The notes beneath the pieces are model-generated. The model ran no database searches and was not told the origin of the DNA. It was given only the letters and a program-made list of their open reading frames with translations. A DNA stretch of 64,000 nucleotides from Oreohelix idahoensis (lineage: Eukaryota > Mollusca > Gastropoda > Stylommatophora > Oreohelicidae), in assembly GCA_024509875.1 (NCBI GenBank), contig JAMPIV010005806.1, forward strand, positions 464,001 to 528,000, given 5' to 3'. Within the stretch, counting starts at the first letter, position 1. Every line of letters starts with the position of its first letter. The translations under genes and the position numbers were made by a program. Of this stretch, positions 10,013 to 23,100 are shown one piece after another.

Positions 10013-12075
10013 ATGGCAGACATGTTGAAATTTAGGTCTGCGACCTTTGCAGTTGGGAAAGAAGTAAGGCCTAACTGGCGAAGCTCTAATTCAGTTTGTT
10101 ACGACAGAGAGTGATACAAATCTGAAAAGGGAAGCCGAACAAATTGAGAAATAAAAAGGTTGGAAGCTGAGGCTCAAGCCAAGAGGTTAGACCCCGAGAG
10201 AGAAGAAAAGAGGTTGCAAGCAGAAGCATTTAGAGAAACAAAAAGATTGGAAGCTGTGGCTCAATCTAAGATATTAGAAGCTGAGGCTGAAGCCAACAGG
10301 TTGGAAGCCGAGAGAGAAGAAAAGAGGTTGCATGCAGAAGCTGACAGAGAAGAAAAGAGGTTGGAGGTTGAAAGAGAAGAATACAAGCAGAGAAGGAACA
10401 TGAGTTAAGGTTGAGACAATTGGAACTCGAAGCTGCTGCAAGTACAAGTGGCAGCAGCTCACCTTACTCTGAAAATAGTTATATCCAAGGTACTCCAAGT
10501 GGAGGTATGAACTTCCATCTGGATCCATTTGTGGAAAAGGAAGACTTGATAGAAGCCTACATTGATAGATTTGAAAGACTTGTCTCTACATATGGCTTGG
10601 AGAAAGAAAATTGGAGTTTAAAGATGTCTCAAGGATTGAGAGGAGTAGCTTATGATGTGTTCTTAAAGCTGCGTAGAGAGGAACAGGAAGATTTTGAAGC
10701 AAACGTTGCTCACATGTTATGAGATTAATGATGAGGCTTATAGAAAGAAATTTAGAACGGCTAAGCACGAGGCTGACGAAACGTATCACCAGTACTCAGC
10801 TCGGTTAGAGACGTCCCTGTTGAAGTTGAGTAAGAAAGTTTCAGAACAATTATGAGGATCTGAAAGGGATGATACTCATGGAAAAGTTGAAAAATCCCAT
10901 GCCTCAAGAAATGAGAAAGTTCATAATGTAACATGGTTCAGAGAGGCAGGAATGAATGATTAAAAGTGCTGAGAGGTATCAGGCAGCTCAATCTGAAATT
11001 CAAGGAGCTAAAAAGAAAAAGGTAGAAGGATTCAGAAAAAATTAGAATTATAGCAGGTATGAAGAAAATAGATCTACCCACGACCAGCCTTACAAAAACA
11101 CGCCAAGATATGATCAAAGAAATAGGAACCATCTAGCTCATGACAAGAAACGTTACAAACAGGAAGATAAGTGGTGCAAAAATTGCAAAATGGGCAACCA
11201 CGGTACTCCGAACGGTAGAAAGAAAAACTGTCTTCATCACGCTGCATGTCTGGAAACAGGGCATAAGAATAAGAAGGAACTGACAGTGAGTCAGAATAGC
11301 CTCCGACCTCCCCTGTTCAAGTTCAAAATGTGCTATAAACACATGCAGATGTGTTAACTCTTTAAGTCCCAATCGACTTTATATATCCTCAGGGGTTAGA
11401 CGCGCTTGGCCCAATCAACTTTATAAAGCGTTTAGTATATGTGCCTCTGTTTGAGACTATTTCTAATTATAACTACACACAAACCACCCAAAACGTCATT
11501 TCTGACTGCAAGTACATTCTTTTAAATACTGCATGTGTTTAAGAGTGAACGGGTTTTTGTTTTGAGATATTTATTTAAAAATGCACCGAGGTGGCCATTT
11601 TTGCTTGGGCCAAACCAACTTTTTTGCTTGGGAATGAAAGAGTTAACGGATACACCGGGGTACACAAACTTATTAGAATATGACTTGAAAGTCATAGACC
11701 CCACACCTATCTGCATGAGAACCTACTGTATACCTGACGCTAAGGCTCAAACTTTAAAAGAAGAAATTGATTACTTATTGAAGGAAAACATTATTTCGAA
11801 ATCTGAATCACCGTATAACGCACGTGTAGTGCTATTGAGAAAAGCAAGTGGAGAACACTGCTTATGTATTGATTACGGGAAGCTTAATGCGGTTAATGAA
11901 TCACAGGCTGGTCCCCTGCCTGACACTAATAAGCTGTTCTCAACACTGAGCAAAGCATGGTAGTTCTCAAAGGTTATTTCCATATTCCCGTCAAAACCGA
12001 AATCCGACATATGTAGGCTTTTAGCATATCGGATGGACACTATGAGTTTAATCTGTTACCATTTGGGTTGAAAAA
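10013..12075 (+). pseudogene. decayed Gypsy gag-pol
   Basis: Gag would start at ATG 10013 (MADMLKFRS...). Frames at 10160-10408 and 10411-10722 encode a highly charged coiled coil (repeats of the type EAEREEKRLQ) followed by a Gag core containing YIDRFERLVS. A zinc knuckle of the CKNC-x3-H type lies near 11173. After the MITE at 11354-11646, frame 11647-11963 and its continuation to 12075 encode the start of reverse transcriptase, including a CIDYGKLNAV palm motif and a GLKNA motif at the end. Stops and frameshifts break it repeatedly. Protease, the RT catalytic aspartates, RNase H and integrase are missing. RT residues are close to those of the minus-strand element at 62.8-64 kb (PLPDTN shared). 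Confidence 0.8.
11354..11646. mobile_element. TTAA-flanked MITE (piggyBac-like) inside the Gypsy element
   Basis: The left end reads TTAA-CTCTTTAAGTCCCAA and the right end TTGGGAATGAAAGAG-TTAA. The inner ends form a 15-base inverted repeat with two mismatches. TTAA duplication at the target is the mark of piggyBac-type transposition. The insert has no coding capacity and splits the Gypsy gag from its RT. A related right half occurs at 58.58-58.69 kb. The family name is inferred from the TTAA site only. Confidence 0.65.
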
Positions 12076-12323
12076 CGCGCTTTATCATTGTTACAGTTAC
12101 TTGTTCGTTTTAATTTTCCCTTGAACAAAGCATAGGATAGTCTTAAGCGAGGAGACAAGTTAGACTCTTGTTCTAAATTCTAACCACCTGGTCAAGAGAT
12201 CTTCACAGTCTGACTATACAGTGCTTGTCTAAGACTGGGGTATATCTTTTGGTCAAGAATTCTCATCTGGCACTATCATCTGTATCATTCAGATACACTT
12301 AAATATCATTCGACCGCGCTACA
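12076..12323 (+). repeat. 3' LTR remnant of decayed Gypsy element
   Basis: Matches 9489-9757 to the same CGCTACA terminus. The RT reading frame stops abruptly at its left edge, so a deletion joins mid-RT directly to mid-LTR. Confidence 0.65.
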
Positions 12324-13218
12324 ATGGGGTGTCTTATGTCTGGTTATCCGCATTTATACTTTTGCTTAGGTCATCGTATTTGTGGATTTAGTCGAGAGCA
12401 ATCCTAACATGTGCCTCATCTTCACAAGGAGGTATCTACCGCGCATCCCAAGAATATATACGCATCCTTTCATTTTGAATGGGCTCAAGTCGTTAACATT
12501 GGGATATTTAGAGTGAGTATTCCTAGCCCACACTGGATTACTCATACGACTAACAAATGAAACAGGCGAAACAGTAGTCTATGGTTATCGACATATAGAC
12601 TAACAGATGAAACGGTAGTCTGTGCTCCAAATGAGCAGCCGCCATTGCTTGAAGAGCTGTCTGAGCTCGCTTGGACCTCTGTATTATTTCCTCAAACTGG
12701 AAGATATACGATAGCCCGCAATCGGACGTTACTCTACGATATTTCAGCCTGTCTTGCATTTTGAATTTGCTGCTAATCTGAGAGCAATGCGTGAACGGTC
12801 TGCTTTCACTCTGAAGTTGTTCACGGAGGGGAAATTCCACATATCCTTATTGGAATTGACCTTTGAGTCGGTTTCCTCGCACCATTTAGAAACCGACTGT
12901 AGTGTCTCATGTCAGATTTTGATCCTGCCATGTCTATCTAAGCCAGTTTTGTAGATGAGTGTGCCATTTGCAAAAAGTTAATGTTCCAACAATCGAATAT
13001 TCAAAGACCAGATGGAGGGCTAGCCCCCACGGCCATACAAATAAAATGGAAATATAAAAGTAACTTCATTCCTAAGTTAATATTCTGGAAGTCTATATCG
13101 TCATTATCATAATCATCATTTTCATATTTGTTCCCAATGAAACATAAAGTCATCACTATAGCTGGTCCTCTTGCGGGAAGCCTGACCCAAAACATTTACA
13201 TAATCTTGTAAAGGTGGT
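12324..13218. other. no feature recognised
   Basis: AT-rich sequence without a supported gene, long repeat or RNA gene. Confidence 0.3.
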
Positions 13219-13345
13219 GTTTTGTAGGAATATATTTTATATGATGAAGCTGCCAGTCCCATACACAATTTCAAATTAGTCGCCACATTAGTCTGAGAAA
13301 GCAATATGGTATACTTTCTTTATTTCCTCAGAAACCACCGGGACT
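13219..13345 (+). repeat. LTR-like repeat, copy A
   Basis: Shares an ordered set of words with 13670-13812: TGTAGGAA, then GATGA.G.TGCCAG, then a conserved CAGA.ACC..CGGGACTACA-like end. In this copy the CTACA end is followed by CTGGGGCAGG, parallel to CTACA-CTGGGGGCTAG at the Gypsy LTR end at 9757. It may be the 3' edge of another Gypsy LTR and its primer-binding site. Confidence 0.4.
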
Positions 13346-13669
13346 ACACTGGGGCAGGTCTATATCGAGCTCAAAAATCCAACATTTTCAAGGTTATAAA
13401 GAGTAATCTCGTAACTAACGATTATAAAGCGTCATCTTGCAACTGTTTCTCTAGAGCTCAACTGAATACGTCGTTTCTGCTACACTACTTTTTCCTCCTT
13501 TAATCGGACAGTCACTATGGGTATTAATGATTAAGCTTATCCGTTCTGCTTCCATTAAAAAAAACTTCACTTTAGCTCCATGACAAGATGTTGCTGCCAT
13601 CATTATAATTTTTATTTGCGCTCCTTACAGAGCATGCAGAAACCACAGTAGCTGATTCTCTTACACGGT

Positions 13670-13812
13670 TTCTGTAGGAAATTACTTGACAGGATGAGGT
13701 TGCCAGCCTCATGCACAACCATATTATAGCCACCTTCTAGGACACGTGACTGAGGAAGTATTAGTCATGTTCTTTCTTTGTATCTTCAGAGACCCTCGGG
13801 AACTACACAGCT
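13670..13812 (+). repeat. LTR-like repeat, copy B
   Basis: Diverged direct repeat of 13219-13345. The core GAGGTTGCCAGCCTCATGCA is also matched in reverse orientation at 59716-59775 (GAGGCTGGCAACGGCATCAT). Confidence 0.4.
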
Positions 13813-14050
13813 CCTGTAGTTTATTATTGTTCAAGCCCAGACTGACTACAGAAGTGGGAAATATAATCTGGTATCTTCGTTTGCTTTGTCAGACTTTACC
13901 TGATGACAAGGTTAGGAAGGATTTTTGTCACAATTTGTATATAGGAATCACACATTCTATAATAATTTTTTTTGCGCAACTTGTATACGAGACCTAATTT
14001 TTCGCCCTTATTCAAGAAGGCTAGGTATCCGATCTCACAACCCGGGGGAC

Positions 14051-14075
14051 GGGGGGGGGGGGGGGGGGGGGGGGG
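14051..14075 (+). repeat. G25 homopolymer
   Basis: Twenty-five consecutive G. Such a run can form G-quadruplex structure, and its length in an assembly is unreliable. Confidence 0.9.
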
Positions 14076-14127
14076 TTAGTATGACATCATTCGGACCAAG
14101 TTCGGACAAATAATTTCCATAAATTAT

Positions 14128-14208
14128 ATTCACTCATCTGGGAATCAAACCCTGTACCTCTAGACATTGAAGCGGATGCCATACCTCTTACTCACTCCGA
14201 CCTCAGGT
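14128..14208 (-). repeat. tRNA-derived SINE head
   Basis: On the minus strand the segment reads like a degenerate tRNA: an A-box-like GGAGTGAGTAAGAGG, a spacer of about 40 bases, then a B-box-like GGTTTGATTCCC. This is the internal RNA polymerase III promoter layout of tRNA-derived SINEs. The acceptor stem is not maintained, so it is not a functional tRNA. I cannot define the body or tail. Confidence 0.5.
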
Positions 14209-14209
14209 T

Positions 14210-17200
14210 CACACCTAACTTGGCTCATATCCACACCATCAATTAGTTCATGTTTGTTTCTTTGATAATAAATACACAATGTCTCAAAATACATCGAAAT
14301 TTCTTGAATCTTGAATCCAATGACTATCGTGAGATAATTAAAGAGTTAACTGAGAAAACGTTGCTTATCTTTAATTAGAAAAGGAAGATAACTCTGAGGT
14401 AAATGTAACCAGGTGAGATACGGGTTGAGGAGTTTTTAAATGGCGATAATGATACCCGTGATTAATTTCACAATAGCTCCAGTAATCAATATCCTACAAC
14501 ACTGTTTCTCATATTCTGATTTTACACACAAAGAACATGATATTTATATATAATATGTGTGTGTTTAATTGATATGCTAAACGTGTAGCCACAAATAATA
14601 TAAATATCAAATTGACTGAATGCACGATTATCTAAAACCGTAAAATTAATGACACTCAATATCTAATTAATTATAATGTAGCATAAATGTAAATGTATAT
14701 ATGTTTTCATACAAATAATACACAGCTAACTGTTGCGATGGGTTCCAAATTTTTGCCATAGGGTGGAACTAGCATCCACCCCCACCCCCAACTTCTTCTT
14801 GATTGTAGGCACGCTCATTTTTTATATTTTGTCTACTTTTCGGTCCCTGCTAGAATGTCACTTAGATCTGACAAGTTAACTCCCCTTTGCTCCATCGAAA
14901 GTGGCCAGCGGGGATGAAAGGTCTTTTAATGCTGGTAAGAGTGACCTTGTGACGCGTCCGAGACGCCTGTGTTATTGGGTGGCGGCAACGTCCCTGTGTC
15001 TTTGAGTCCAGGGAAAGTCTGGGACCCTCACAGCGTAAAAGCGGTCGCTCCGTTACGCAATCATTCTTGTAGTGCGACGCCAGGCGAAATCATCCGTCTA
15101 TTTCTTCGTTTTCCGTCCAGGTGTTGTGGCCACCTGCGGCCAGATTTCTTGTATATATTAAGTCCCCTTCTGTCTCTAACTGCGTTTATTCCCTGTAACT
15201 TCTGTCGTGAGGTGATAGAGATCTTTGTGCAGTTTGCCAGCTACTTTTAATGTGGGAAATTCTTCATAATCTCGGCAAGAATTCTTAAGTAACTTGGTAG
15301 TTGTTTTTTTCCTTGCGTTTTAGACTTAGTCGGAGGTAGTTCATTTGTAGTGGGTTCTAACAATTTTAAGGCTCGGCCATTACCCGACAAGCACTAAGAA
15401 GAAGTTTTTTTTTTTAATGAAATTGTGTTTGTATGCTACTTACCTTCGGAACAGGTCAGCACGGACCAGCAGTATGGGCCACTTGGTGTGGGAATGGTTG
15501 TAATAAGTTAATCTGTACCTGATAATGTAATTGTTTTGTTTTTTCGATGTTTTATCATTTGTGTTGGCTAGGTGATCATAGATTTTTTGATATGATTTCA
15601 TTTTAGCGAGAACCGGTTCACTCCGACTCTGGGTCATCGGCCGAGTTTGCCTTCCACGAAAGGCAGGAAAAATCTTCAAGCCATTTAGATTGGGGTGATC
15701 CCACCAATTACAGTTGTTTATTTTCCGGATCCCCTACTACGTATACACTCGGGTGATTTCATTGGCTGGAAAATGTTATGCCAACCCCACCTAATACGTG
15801 GAGCGCCCATTCTCCACCGGCCTCAACGTCAAAGAACTACACATTATCGCCAGATCTATCACCTTGTAGCCATCGTCAGCTCTAGTGCGTCCAAGATGCT
15901 ACGCGCCATCACAGATTTGACAACCTTGCATCAAATAGTGGATTTAATGCCTCCATCGCCTTTAATCTTGAGTGCATTCATCGCCACCCTTTTAGGTCCT
16001 GGATGTAAAGCACACCTGTACATCTAGAAGACTTAACATTTGTCCTGAAAATTATTTTCTGTGGTGGAGTTATAGTTTTGGGGTTTTTCTTCCCACATCA
16101 GGAGAGGAAAGGGTCATCATATCTCCGTTGGCGATCCGCTGACAGCTGTAACACCATGCGAAATATAAACACAAGTGTGCTGACGTAGAAGGACTTTGGG
16201 AGGTGGACTGAGATACATTTTGGTGAGGGGGGAGCTTGAGGTAACTGAGGGATACGGTCATTAAGTTGGGTTTAACAGCTGTGTTGCTGACCAGAAGAAG
16301 TCAGCGGAATATTGTTTGTGTGTAGGGACTTCTTTATTTCAGGGTTCCCTGCAGATGGAGTGGTAGAATATCTTGCCCAATAATAGTCGGAATTACCGAA
16401 ACGTGAGAGCCAAGCTCATTGGTACCAGTCTAGTTTGATTATCCTTATAATTCTTATTATTACTAGCTCTTTGTCTCTCGATTGTGTTAAACACATTTTT
16501 ATGATTTGATGGTTTGTGATTGTAAATTTTTTTTGTTTTGCCATAGTTTTTCCTTTAATAAATTAGACCACAAATAACGGATCTGACGTCTTTCCTGTCT
16601 CTACTTGTACTTGATTGATTGTGGAGTCACTAACGTGCACTTGTCCTTGCTCCTAGCAGAGAGAGAGAGGTGAAGTGAAAGTAGTTTTGAAACGTAGTCA
16701 CTGAGTGGCAGGAAGGGAGAATCATTATCTGATCTTTTACTCCTGATAGCTATAATTCACTCCATCCATATTCAATACCTTATCTCATCTATCTTCTCAG
16801 TCCTCACTCAGACTTTTGTCTTGTCTCAGACGTCACTCAGACTTTTTGTCTTGTCTTAGACAGATTCTGTAAACCACTGGATTATAGTAAACTGTCTTGT
16901 TTCCTTGAGATAAACGTAATGATGACAAGATACTCAGTTCTGAATCGCACACAGAATGTGTAACACTTTTGCTTTGTACAACAATAACAGTGATAACTAC
17001 GTCTCAATGTGTGATAACTCAAGCGAGAGAACGGACCAAAATAATGCGAGGAATTTCAAAAGGCTTTTAACGCCGCCAAACCACGCTATTTTGTAGACCT
17101 TGCAGTTATCTGGTTTCGAATTTATTTTTCAGTGACTTATTACCATCAATGATAAGTAAGACTTCCTGTTGAGACGTTTGATAACAATGTCATTATTTTG

Positions 17201-17505
17201 CATTTAGCTTATGCAGTACAGCCATTCGTATCGTACACGACGACCTTACGTTGTTTTAACTTAACATGGTTGCAGCAATAGGGGTATCTCTCAAATCCCA
17301 CTCCCTCACGGCAGTATCTGGTATGGGACTACATTGTACAGATTTGTAATGGGTTTCTTTATTTGTATAGCTACACACTGAGCTAATGAAACCGAATGTG
17401 TTCCATCGGACGTTTATTTCGTATCGTAATCTACCCATCTGGTAACGAAATGTTCAATGTTCTTATGAGATTATGAAAATATTAAGCATTGCTACAATAA
17501 TATTT
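14210..17505. other. no gene recognised
   Basis: Over 3 kb without a supportable gene. A direct repeat of about 28 bases (CTCAGACTTTTGTCTTGTCT type) occurs twice at 16805-16862. Open frames at 14969-15250 and 15695-16027 lack domains. A decayed element may be hidden here, but I cannot name it. Confidence 0.3.
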
Positions 17506-17509
17506 CTGG

Positions 17510-17640
17510 GAAGGTTAAGGCGGCCGGCTTGATGCTGACCACATCACCCCTAGTGTGCCGATGGTCAAGAAAATATGGGCCTAACACCATATTCCCAATA
17601 TGCCTCAATGGGCGTGTAACGGGATCCTTTTTTTTACCCT
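17510..17640 (+). repeat. possible SINE or LINE 3'-tail fragment
   Basis: A GC-richer block (GGCGGCCGGCTTGATGC near 17519, AATGGGCGTGTAACGGGATC near 17607) runs into a T-rich tail, within AT-rich surroundings. The layout suggests the 3' end of a short interspersed element. Only one copy is in the window, so this is tentative. Confidence 0.25.
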
Positions 17641-17937
17641 TTTTACAATAATATTATGAGTGAAATCATAGAATACCTAACGTTTTGGGCAAAAGATATG
17701 TTAATTCAAATGAACAATTGGATTTGTAAGCGTTGCAGTAAAAATTGCTGTTAATTTTAATTCGTGTAGGTCCAAGCCCTGAACTCTGGTGAGTAAAGTT
17801 CGGATAGAAATAACGCTTGTATTATAACTCCAATCCTCTGGCGTGCTGAGAAATTACTGGTCATGTAATTGTTAATCAGTACAAAGACATCTTTGCGTTT
17901 AGCACGAATAACGACTTTTTTATCATCTAGGAGATAA

Positions 17938-18986
17938 TGTGGCCGTTGTGGGTGGGGAATTGGGGGTTGCTGTTTAATTTCAGAGAGTGTTAGATCTAGA
18001 ACTAGCTATACTGCTAGAGGTGGAAATTTCTCACTGACAGTCTTACGGGATTTTACCAGGTTCGGGGACTATCCTCTAAGGTGTTGTAGTTTGTGAGCAG
18101 TTAGTAAGAATTTATAGGTTTTCTCAACAGACATTACCTCCTTCCATTCATGGTTAAGGCTTAGCAATCAAATTTACGACCTCTTTTTGATGTCAACGTT
18201 TTATTTAATAATCATAATATATACATGATGGCGTGAAGTTACAAACATGCATTTTTCATTCATAATATAAAATGCAAGTCGCTCTCAATGATCTAGCATG
18301 GGGTATTGACACTTGTATGAATCAGGCTTATCCAACTCCTGTCTACTTTTTCTTTCCAAATACCAGTTTGCGTTGATCCAATTTCATATAAGCTGTTCCA
18401 CTTCAGACCGATTAATTCATTATTCTCAAGGGGTTTCGTTATATGTTCATATTCTGCAATTTGATCAATTTGTGCTTGTACAGAGCAAATTCCATCATCT
18501 CTGCATTTGACTCATAGGTGCAACTTGCAGCCATGAATCCTTTTTCTAAATCTGCAACAATGGGTCAATAATTGATTAGTAATTAGCTCCTACTTACAGA
18601 CTTCGAATATAGAAGTTAAATACACAAAAATGCACTTTGAAGAGAACATGCCATCATTCCTGGAATTTCTAATTCTTCAACCTAGATAACTTTCATGCAG
18701 TAAAACCACTGCGTTATCAGCACAAACTTGTTCGTCTTACTAGCTCGACGCGTCTTTTTCAACTAACTAGGTTGTTGGGGAAATTTCGCGTCTCTTCTAC
18801 ATTTCCTGCCGGCTGAATAATATTGAGCCTTACGATTGGATAAAAATCACGTGACTAATTTTGACATGTAACGCGACTCCATCCTAATTAACATTTGATC
18901 TGTTTCTCGGAAAGTAGAAATTTATATGCTAATCTGGTTTTTTTTAATAGCCTGTTTCCAAAGGAACAGCTATGTACACGGCTACA
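17938..18986 (-). repeat. left LTR (3' LTR of the minus-strand element)
   Basis: Starts TGTGGCCGTT and ends ACGGCTACA, so its two ends are inverted relatives of each other (TGTRGCCGT). A minus-strand AATAAA at about 18202-18207 could be the polyadenylation signal. The interior bordering it shows no clear polypurine tract in the minus orientation. A 65-codon open frame at 18313-18510 recurs in the other LTR only because the LTRs are copies. Confidence 0.8.
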
Positions 18987-20115
18987 TATAGATCCCGGGG
19001 CTCCGCAAATGTATCCCGTAGGGAGACATTTGAGTACTATCAATAACAAAAATTCATCCCCAAAAATTTCTAAGTTCAAAAAAAAAATTTTCTGAAAAAT
19101 TTAAAGTTCAAAAAATTTTTCTAAGTCCAAAAATATCTCAGAAAATTTAACGAAATTCCTACATCTGAGCTCCTATGTCTATATGGGACTGTCGTCTATA
19201 AAGGGGCCTTATAGATGGACATCATCTCCAAAAAAATTGCAAACTATCTTTCACATCAATACATATTTGAACCAAATTTACCAATTGGCAACACTGCCCA
19301 ACAAAATCTTAAAAACAATCATAAGGTCATCACCAAAAAATGTGACGAGTGGCAACACTGGGAAATGAACAATAAAATATCTTATTTGCAGAACTTGGCT
19401 GCATTATCATAATCTATTACATTTCATTCACAATATAGTTGATTACATTCTCTTGGATATGGTGGGGGGTGTTATCCCTTTTCTGTTCCTGTTATTTGCT
19501 CCATATATAAGTCTGCAAGACTTAAAAAATCTTCTTTTTTTTTTTTTTTTTCTTCCTGGCGTACTTATTTATTTTATTTTCCAAGTACTCTGCAATATCC
19601 TTAGTAATGTCCAGGATCTCCAATTCCTATGGTAATGGCAATCCACTTTCATAAAATAGCCAATGTTCTCATGGGTACTCATCATGTTCCTTTTTTTTTT
19701 TTTTTTTTTTTTTCAGTGAATGAGCCACTTGCTCATTATTACATGTAGAAAACATCTCTAGACATAATATGCATATTTATCAGACGATAATATAACTAGC
19801 ATCATTTTTATAAGTAATCATTTTTCACAATACAAGCATTAAAACCTCATGGCTTATCCTTATTTATTTATTTGTATGTTTCCTTGTTATTGACATTTTC
19901 CAAATGGTAAGTGTATGAATTCGTTCTAAGTCCGTCACTGTAGAAAAAATGTTCTATATTACATTCCTTTTTTTTTTTTCTAAACTATGTGATGTTTGTC
20001 TCTAATATCCGTACGTCTGGTGGTGATCCTGTCCATTAGTCAGTTATTTCTAATCATTCCTTCTTTTCTGTCAACACAGTATTTTTTTTTCTGTGAACTC
20101 TGTCCTAGAAATATT

Positions 20116-20146
<31 letters not shown>

Positions 20147-23100
20147 CAAAGATCTTCTTTGACTTGCCATACATCAATTTTCAAACATCTAATTATTCAG
20201 CAACCAACAGACGAATGTGTTACTATCATATTATGAAATATAAGGGAAAAGGAAAATATAGTTTCAAATCATCATGAATTTTCTACATTGGGTTCCGTAT
20301 TACTTTATTTTCTCTGTTAACACAACTGCTTATACTCTTGACAATACGTATCCATGTTGTCACTCTCAAGGCATCCTTGTATACAGTTTATATTTGTCTC
20401 CTTTTTTTTTTTTTTTTTCTATAACACCAATGTATCATTTATGGTGTTCCAATATCATTGTATCTATTCTTGTCCTCCTGTTATCTTGAGAATTCATCCT
20501 TAGTAACTCCCTATGTACCTTATCTAGCAATACATTTTTCAAAAACACATCAAACAATTATTTATGTAACAATCAACTGAGATGTAAGAACTTTTGACAA
20601 TATGAGATGAAAAAAAATTTTTGGGGTCATCACTCAAAAATTTGTGACATAGAAGGGTAGAAAAAATATTCAATTGATCGTGAGGAGTCTACAATATCCT
20701 TATAAAACAAAGTTCCTGGCACTCTGACTCTTATTTATCCATATTTTTTTCTGGTTATCCTTGCATACAGTGTACCATTTCCATTTTCTCCATAAGTCCA
20801 ATTCATCGCTCATGGTGCTCTAATATTTAAAATGTGGATCCTTCCTATTCCTCTTATTCTGTACTGGAAATACATCCTTATTAATTGTCCATGTACTATA
20901 TCTGCGAATATTTATCAACCATATTTTAACTAATCATTTATGGAACCATTTATACAAATGTCTAGACTTTACCAAAACATGAACAAAAACATGTCTTTTT
21001 ACATATGTGCAATATTTCGACACCAACTCTGCCTTCGCAGGTCGAGGGTTAGTCAGAGTTATGTGGTGCCTGTAACATCCGCTGACTACAGCCAGATGGG
21101 TGACTTATGGTACTTATAATTCAAAAATCTCATCCGTCAGTTATCTTAAGTGTGGGGCGGGGGTCTATTTCATGGTGTCCTTGACCAAGTTTGCTGCATT
21201 TCCAATCTAGATATTTTTTTTTTTTTTTTTTTTGTCATAATATCTCCATGATATATCTGTGACATGTCTGTCCTTGGGATAACATTATTTTTTTTTTTTA
21301 TCCAATATCCTCGGGGTGAGCACATCTCAGTACGTCCAATTTCATCAATCATTTATTTTTTTCTCTCCTGTAATTCTGGGTATATTATGAGTATAGTAAA
21401 TTGTCAATTTATTTCAACTATCTTACAACATTCTGTAATTCGTGATAAGGAATAGTCATTTGTTATACAACAATGTTCATTTTACAAAGGCAATGAGCAA
21501 AAATCAAAAAAGATTTTTCCAAAAATGCGGATGTATCTCTATTTCCTTTACCTCTGGGCGTAGCAATTGTTCAGTCATTATTTTTTTTTCTCATTATATA
21601 ATCTCCATTTTGTGTCCTTAGTACCTGTGGTTCCATGGGATTATCATAATCTATTTGTCTCTTGTCTACTGACAATCCTTCAATAATGACTTCAAATATG
21701 GTCCTCATATGTGCAACAATCATCTGCTCTGATTTGTTCCATGTCCATGGTTTTCATAAAATATTCCATTATCTCCTTGTCTTTGCTCGTATCCACGAAA
21801 GACTAAGATTATTGTTCCTCCAATGTTAATGTGGGGGATTTTGTGCATAAACATTTCAACAAAATCTCAGCTGTGACAACATAAAGTTTCACCTTAATAT
21901 AAAATGGCATCTTCATCATACATAACCAGTTGCTTCTTCATCTCATGTGTCATTAGTGGTTATCATGTGGTAATGGGGTATTCAATGTGGGTTCAGCATA
22001 TACAAATGCTGTAAAGGGGTATTTCATTTGTTAGGTCAGCATATGCAAATGCTATTTCTTTAACATGGGCAAAGGCATCATCAACAAATAGGTATAATGT
22101 GTTCAATCTGGGGTTAACATATACTAATGCTCTCAAGGGATTCTTCATTTGCAGAAAATCAGCATGCGCAAATGTCATTGGGGTATTTGTGATAGGCAGT
22201 ATCAACAAAATATTGTTGGAGTATCAGAGATCATGCTGGTGGGGTGTACGACTGGTATAGGGTGGTTTATTTTCTCTTTTTCTTTTCTTTTATGTCGGCT
22301 ACTAACCTCAGGGCAGTCAATGTTTTACAATATTGGCTTATCATCATCAAAATGTGTGAGGGTGGCATATACACATAATACATTTTATAAAAAAAAATTT
22401 TCAATTGTTTTTTCTCTTCTCATTTTTTCTGTTATGTCTTTTGTCTCTTTTCATTTTTTATTTTTCATTTCTTTTTTTTTCTTTTTTTTCTTGTGATTTC
22501 TTTTCTGTTTGTATCACAAGTACTAAAGAATGATAAAAATCAATTCACTAAACACTAGATATACTATCAACATTCCTAATAGTAAATCCTAACCAATAGG
22601 GCTGCAAGTAGTAGTTTAGGTTAGAATAGAATGAATGTTGTAGCAGTATCTGTTGTCAATAAGTGGCGAGGAAAGGGTACATCAAGGATCTCCTGATTAC
22701 AACATGATTGTAATTCCAAGGAATGAATATGATTGGGATTGAAAAGATCACAAGTCTAGAATGTCGTCTCCATATTGTGGAATGGAAAAATAGTAAGTTA
22801 AAGATGTTGTAACAGTGGGGTAAAGGAAATCTTATTATAGAGAGTCAAGGTTGGGATATGGAATCTCTTTAGGAGAATGTTTAAAATTCTTGACAGTACT
22901 AATATACATCTGAGTCTAAAATAATGTACATTTGAAAATAAATAATCCTGTGGAGAAAGATAGCATAACATGCAATACTAGTTTTGGGTATGAATTTATG
23001 TTGTTAGAAGATGTCATAGTAGGAACAGTATGATTGATCAAGGTGATAGTATAAAGGAGTTTAGCATAAATGAGATCACAGAAATATTAGTATGGGGTAA

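Noticed and set aside
14128..14208. Functional tRNA gene
   Set aside because: A and B boxes are recognisable but the acceptor and anticodon stems do not pair; a SINE head fits better.
18313..18510. 65-codon frame found identically at 26007-26204
   Set aside because: The duplication reflects the two LTRs of one element, and the strand is opposite to its transcription.
22149..22496. 115-codon plus-strand frame ending in a Phe run
   Set aside because: It follows the T-rich strand opposite to the element's transcription, with the end made of T runs.
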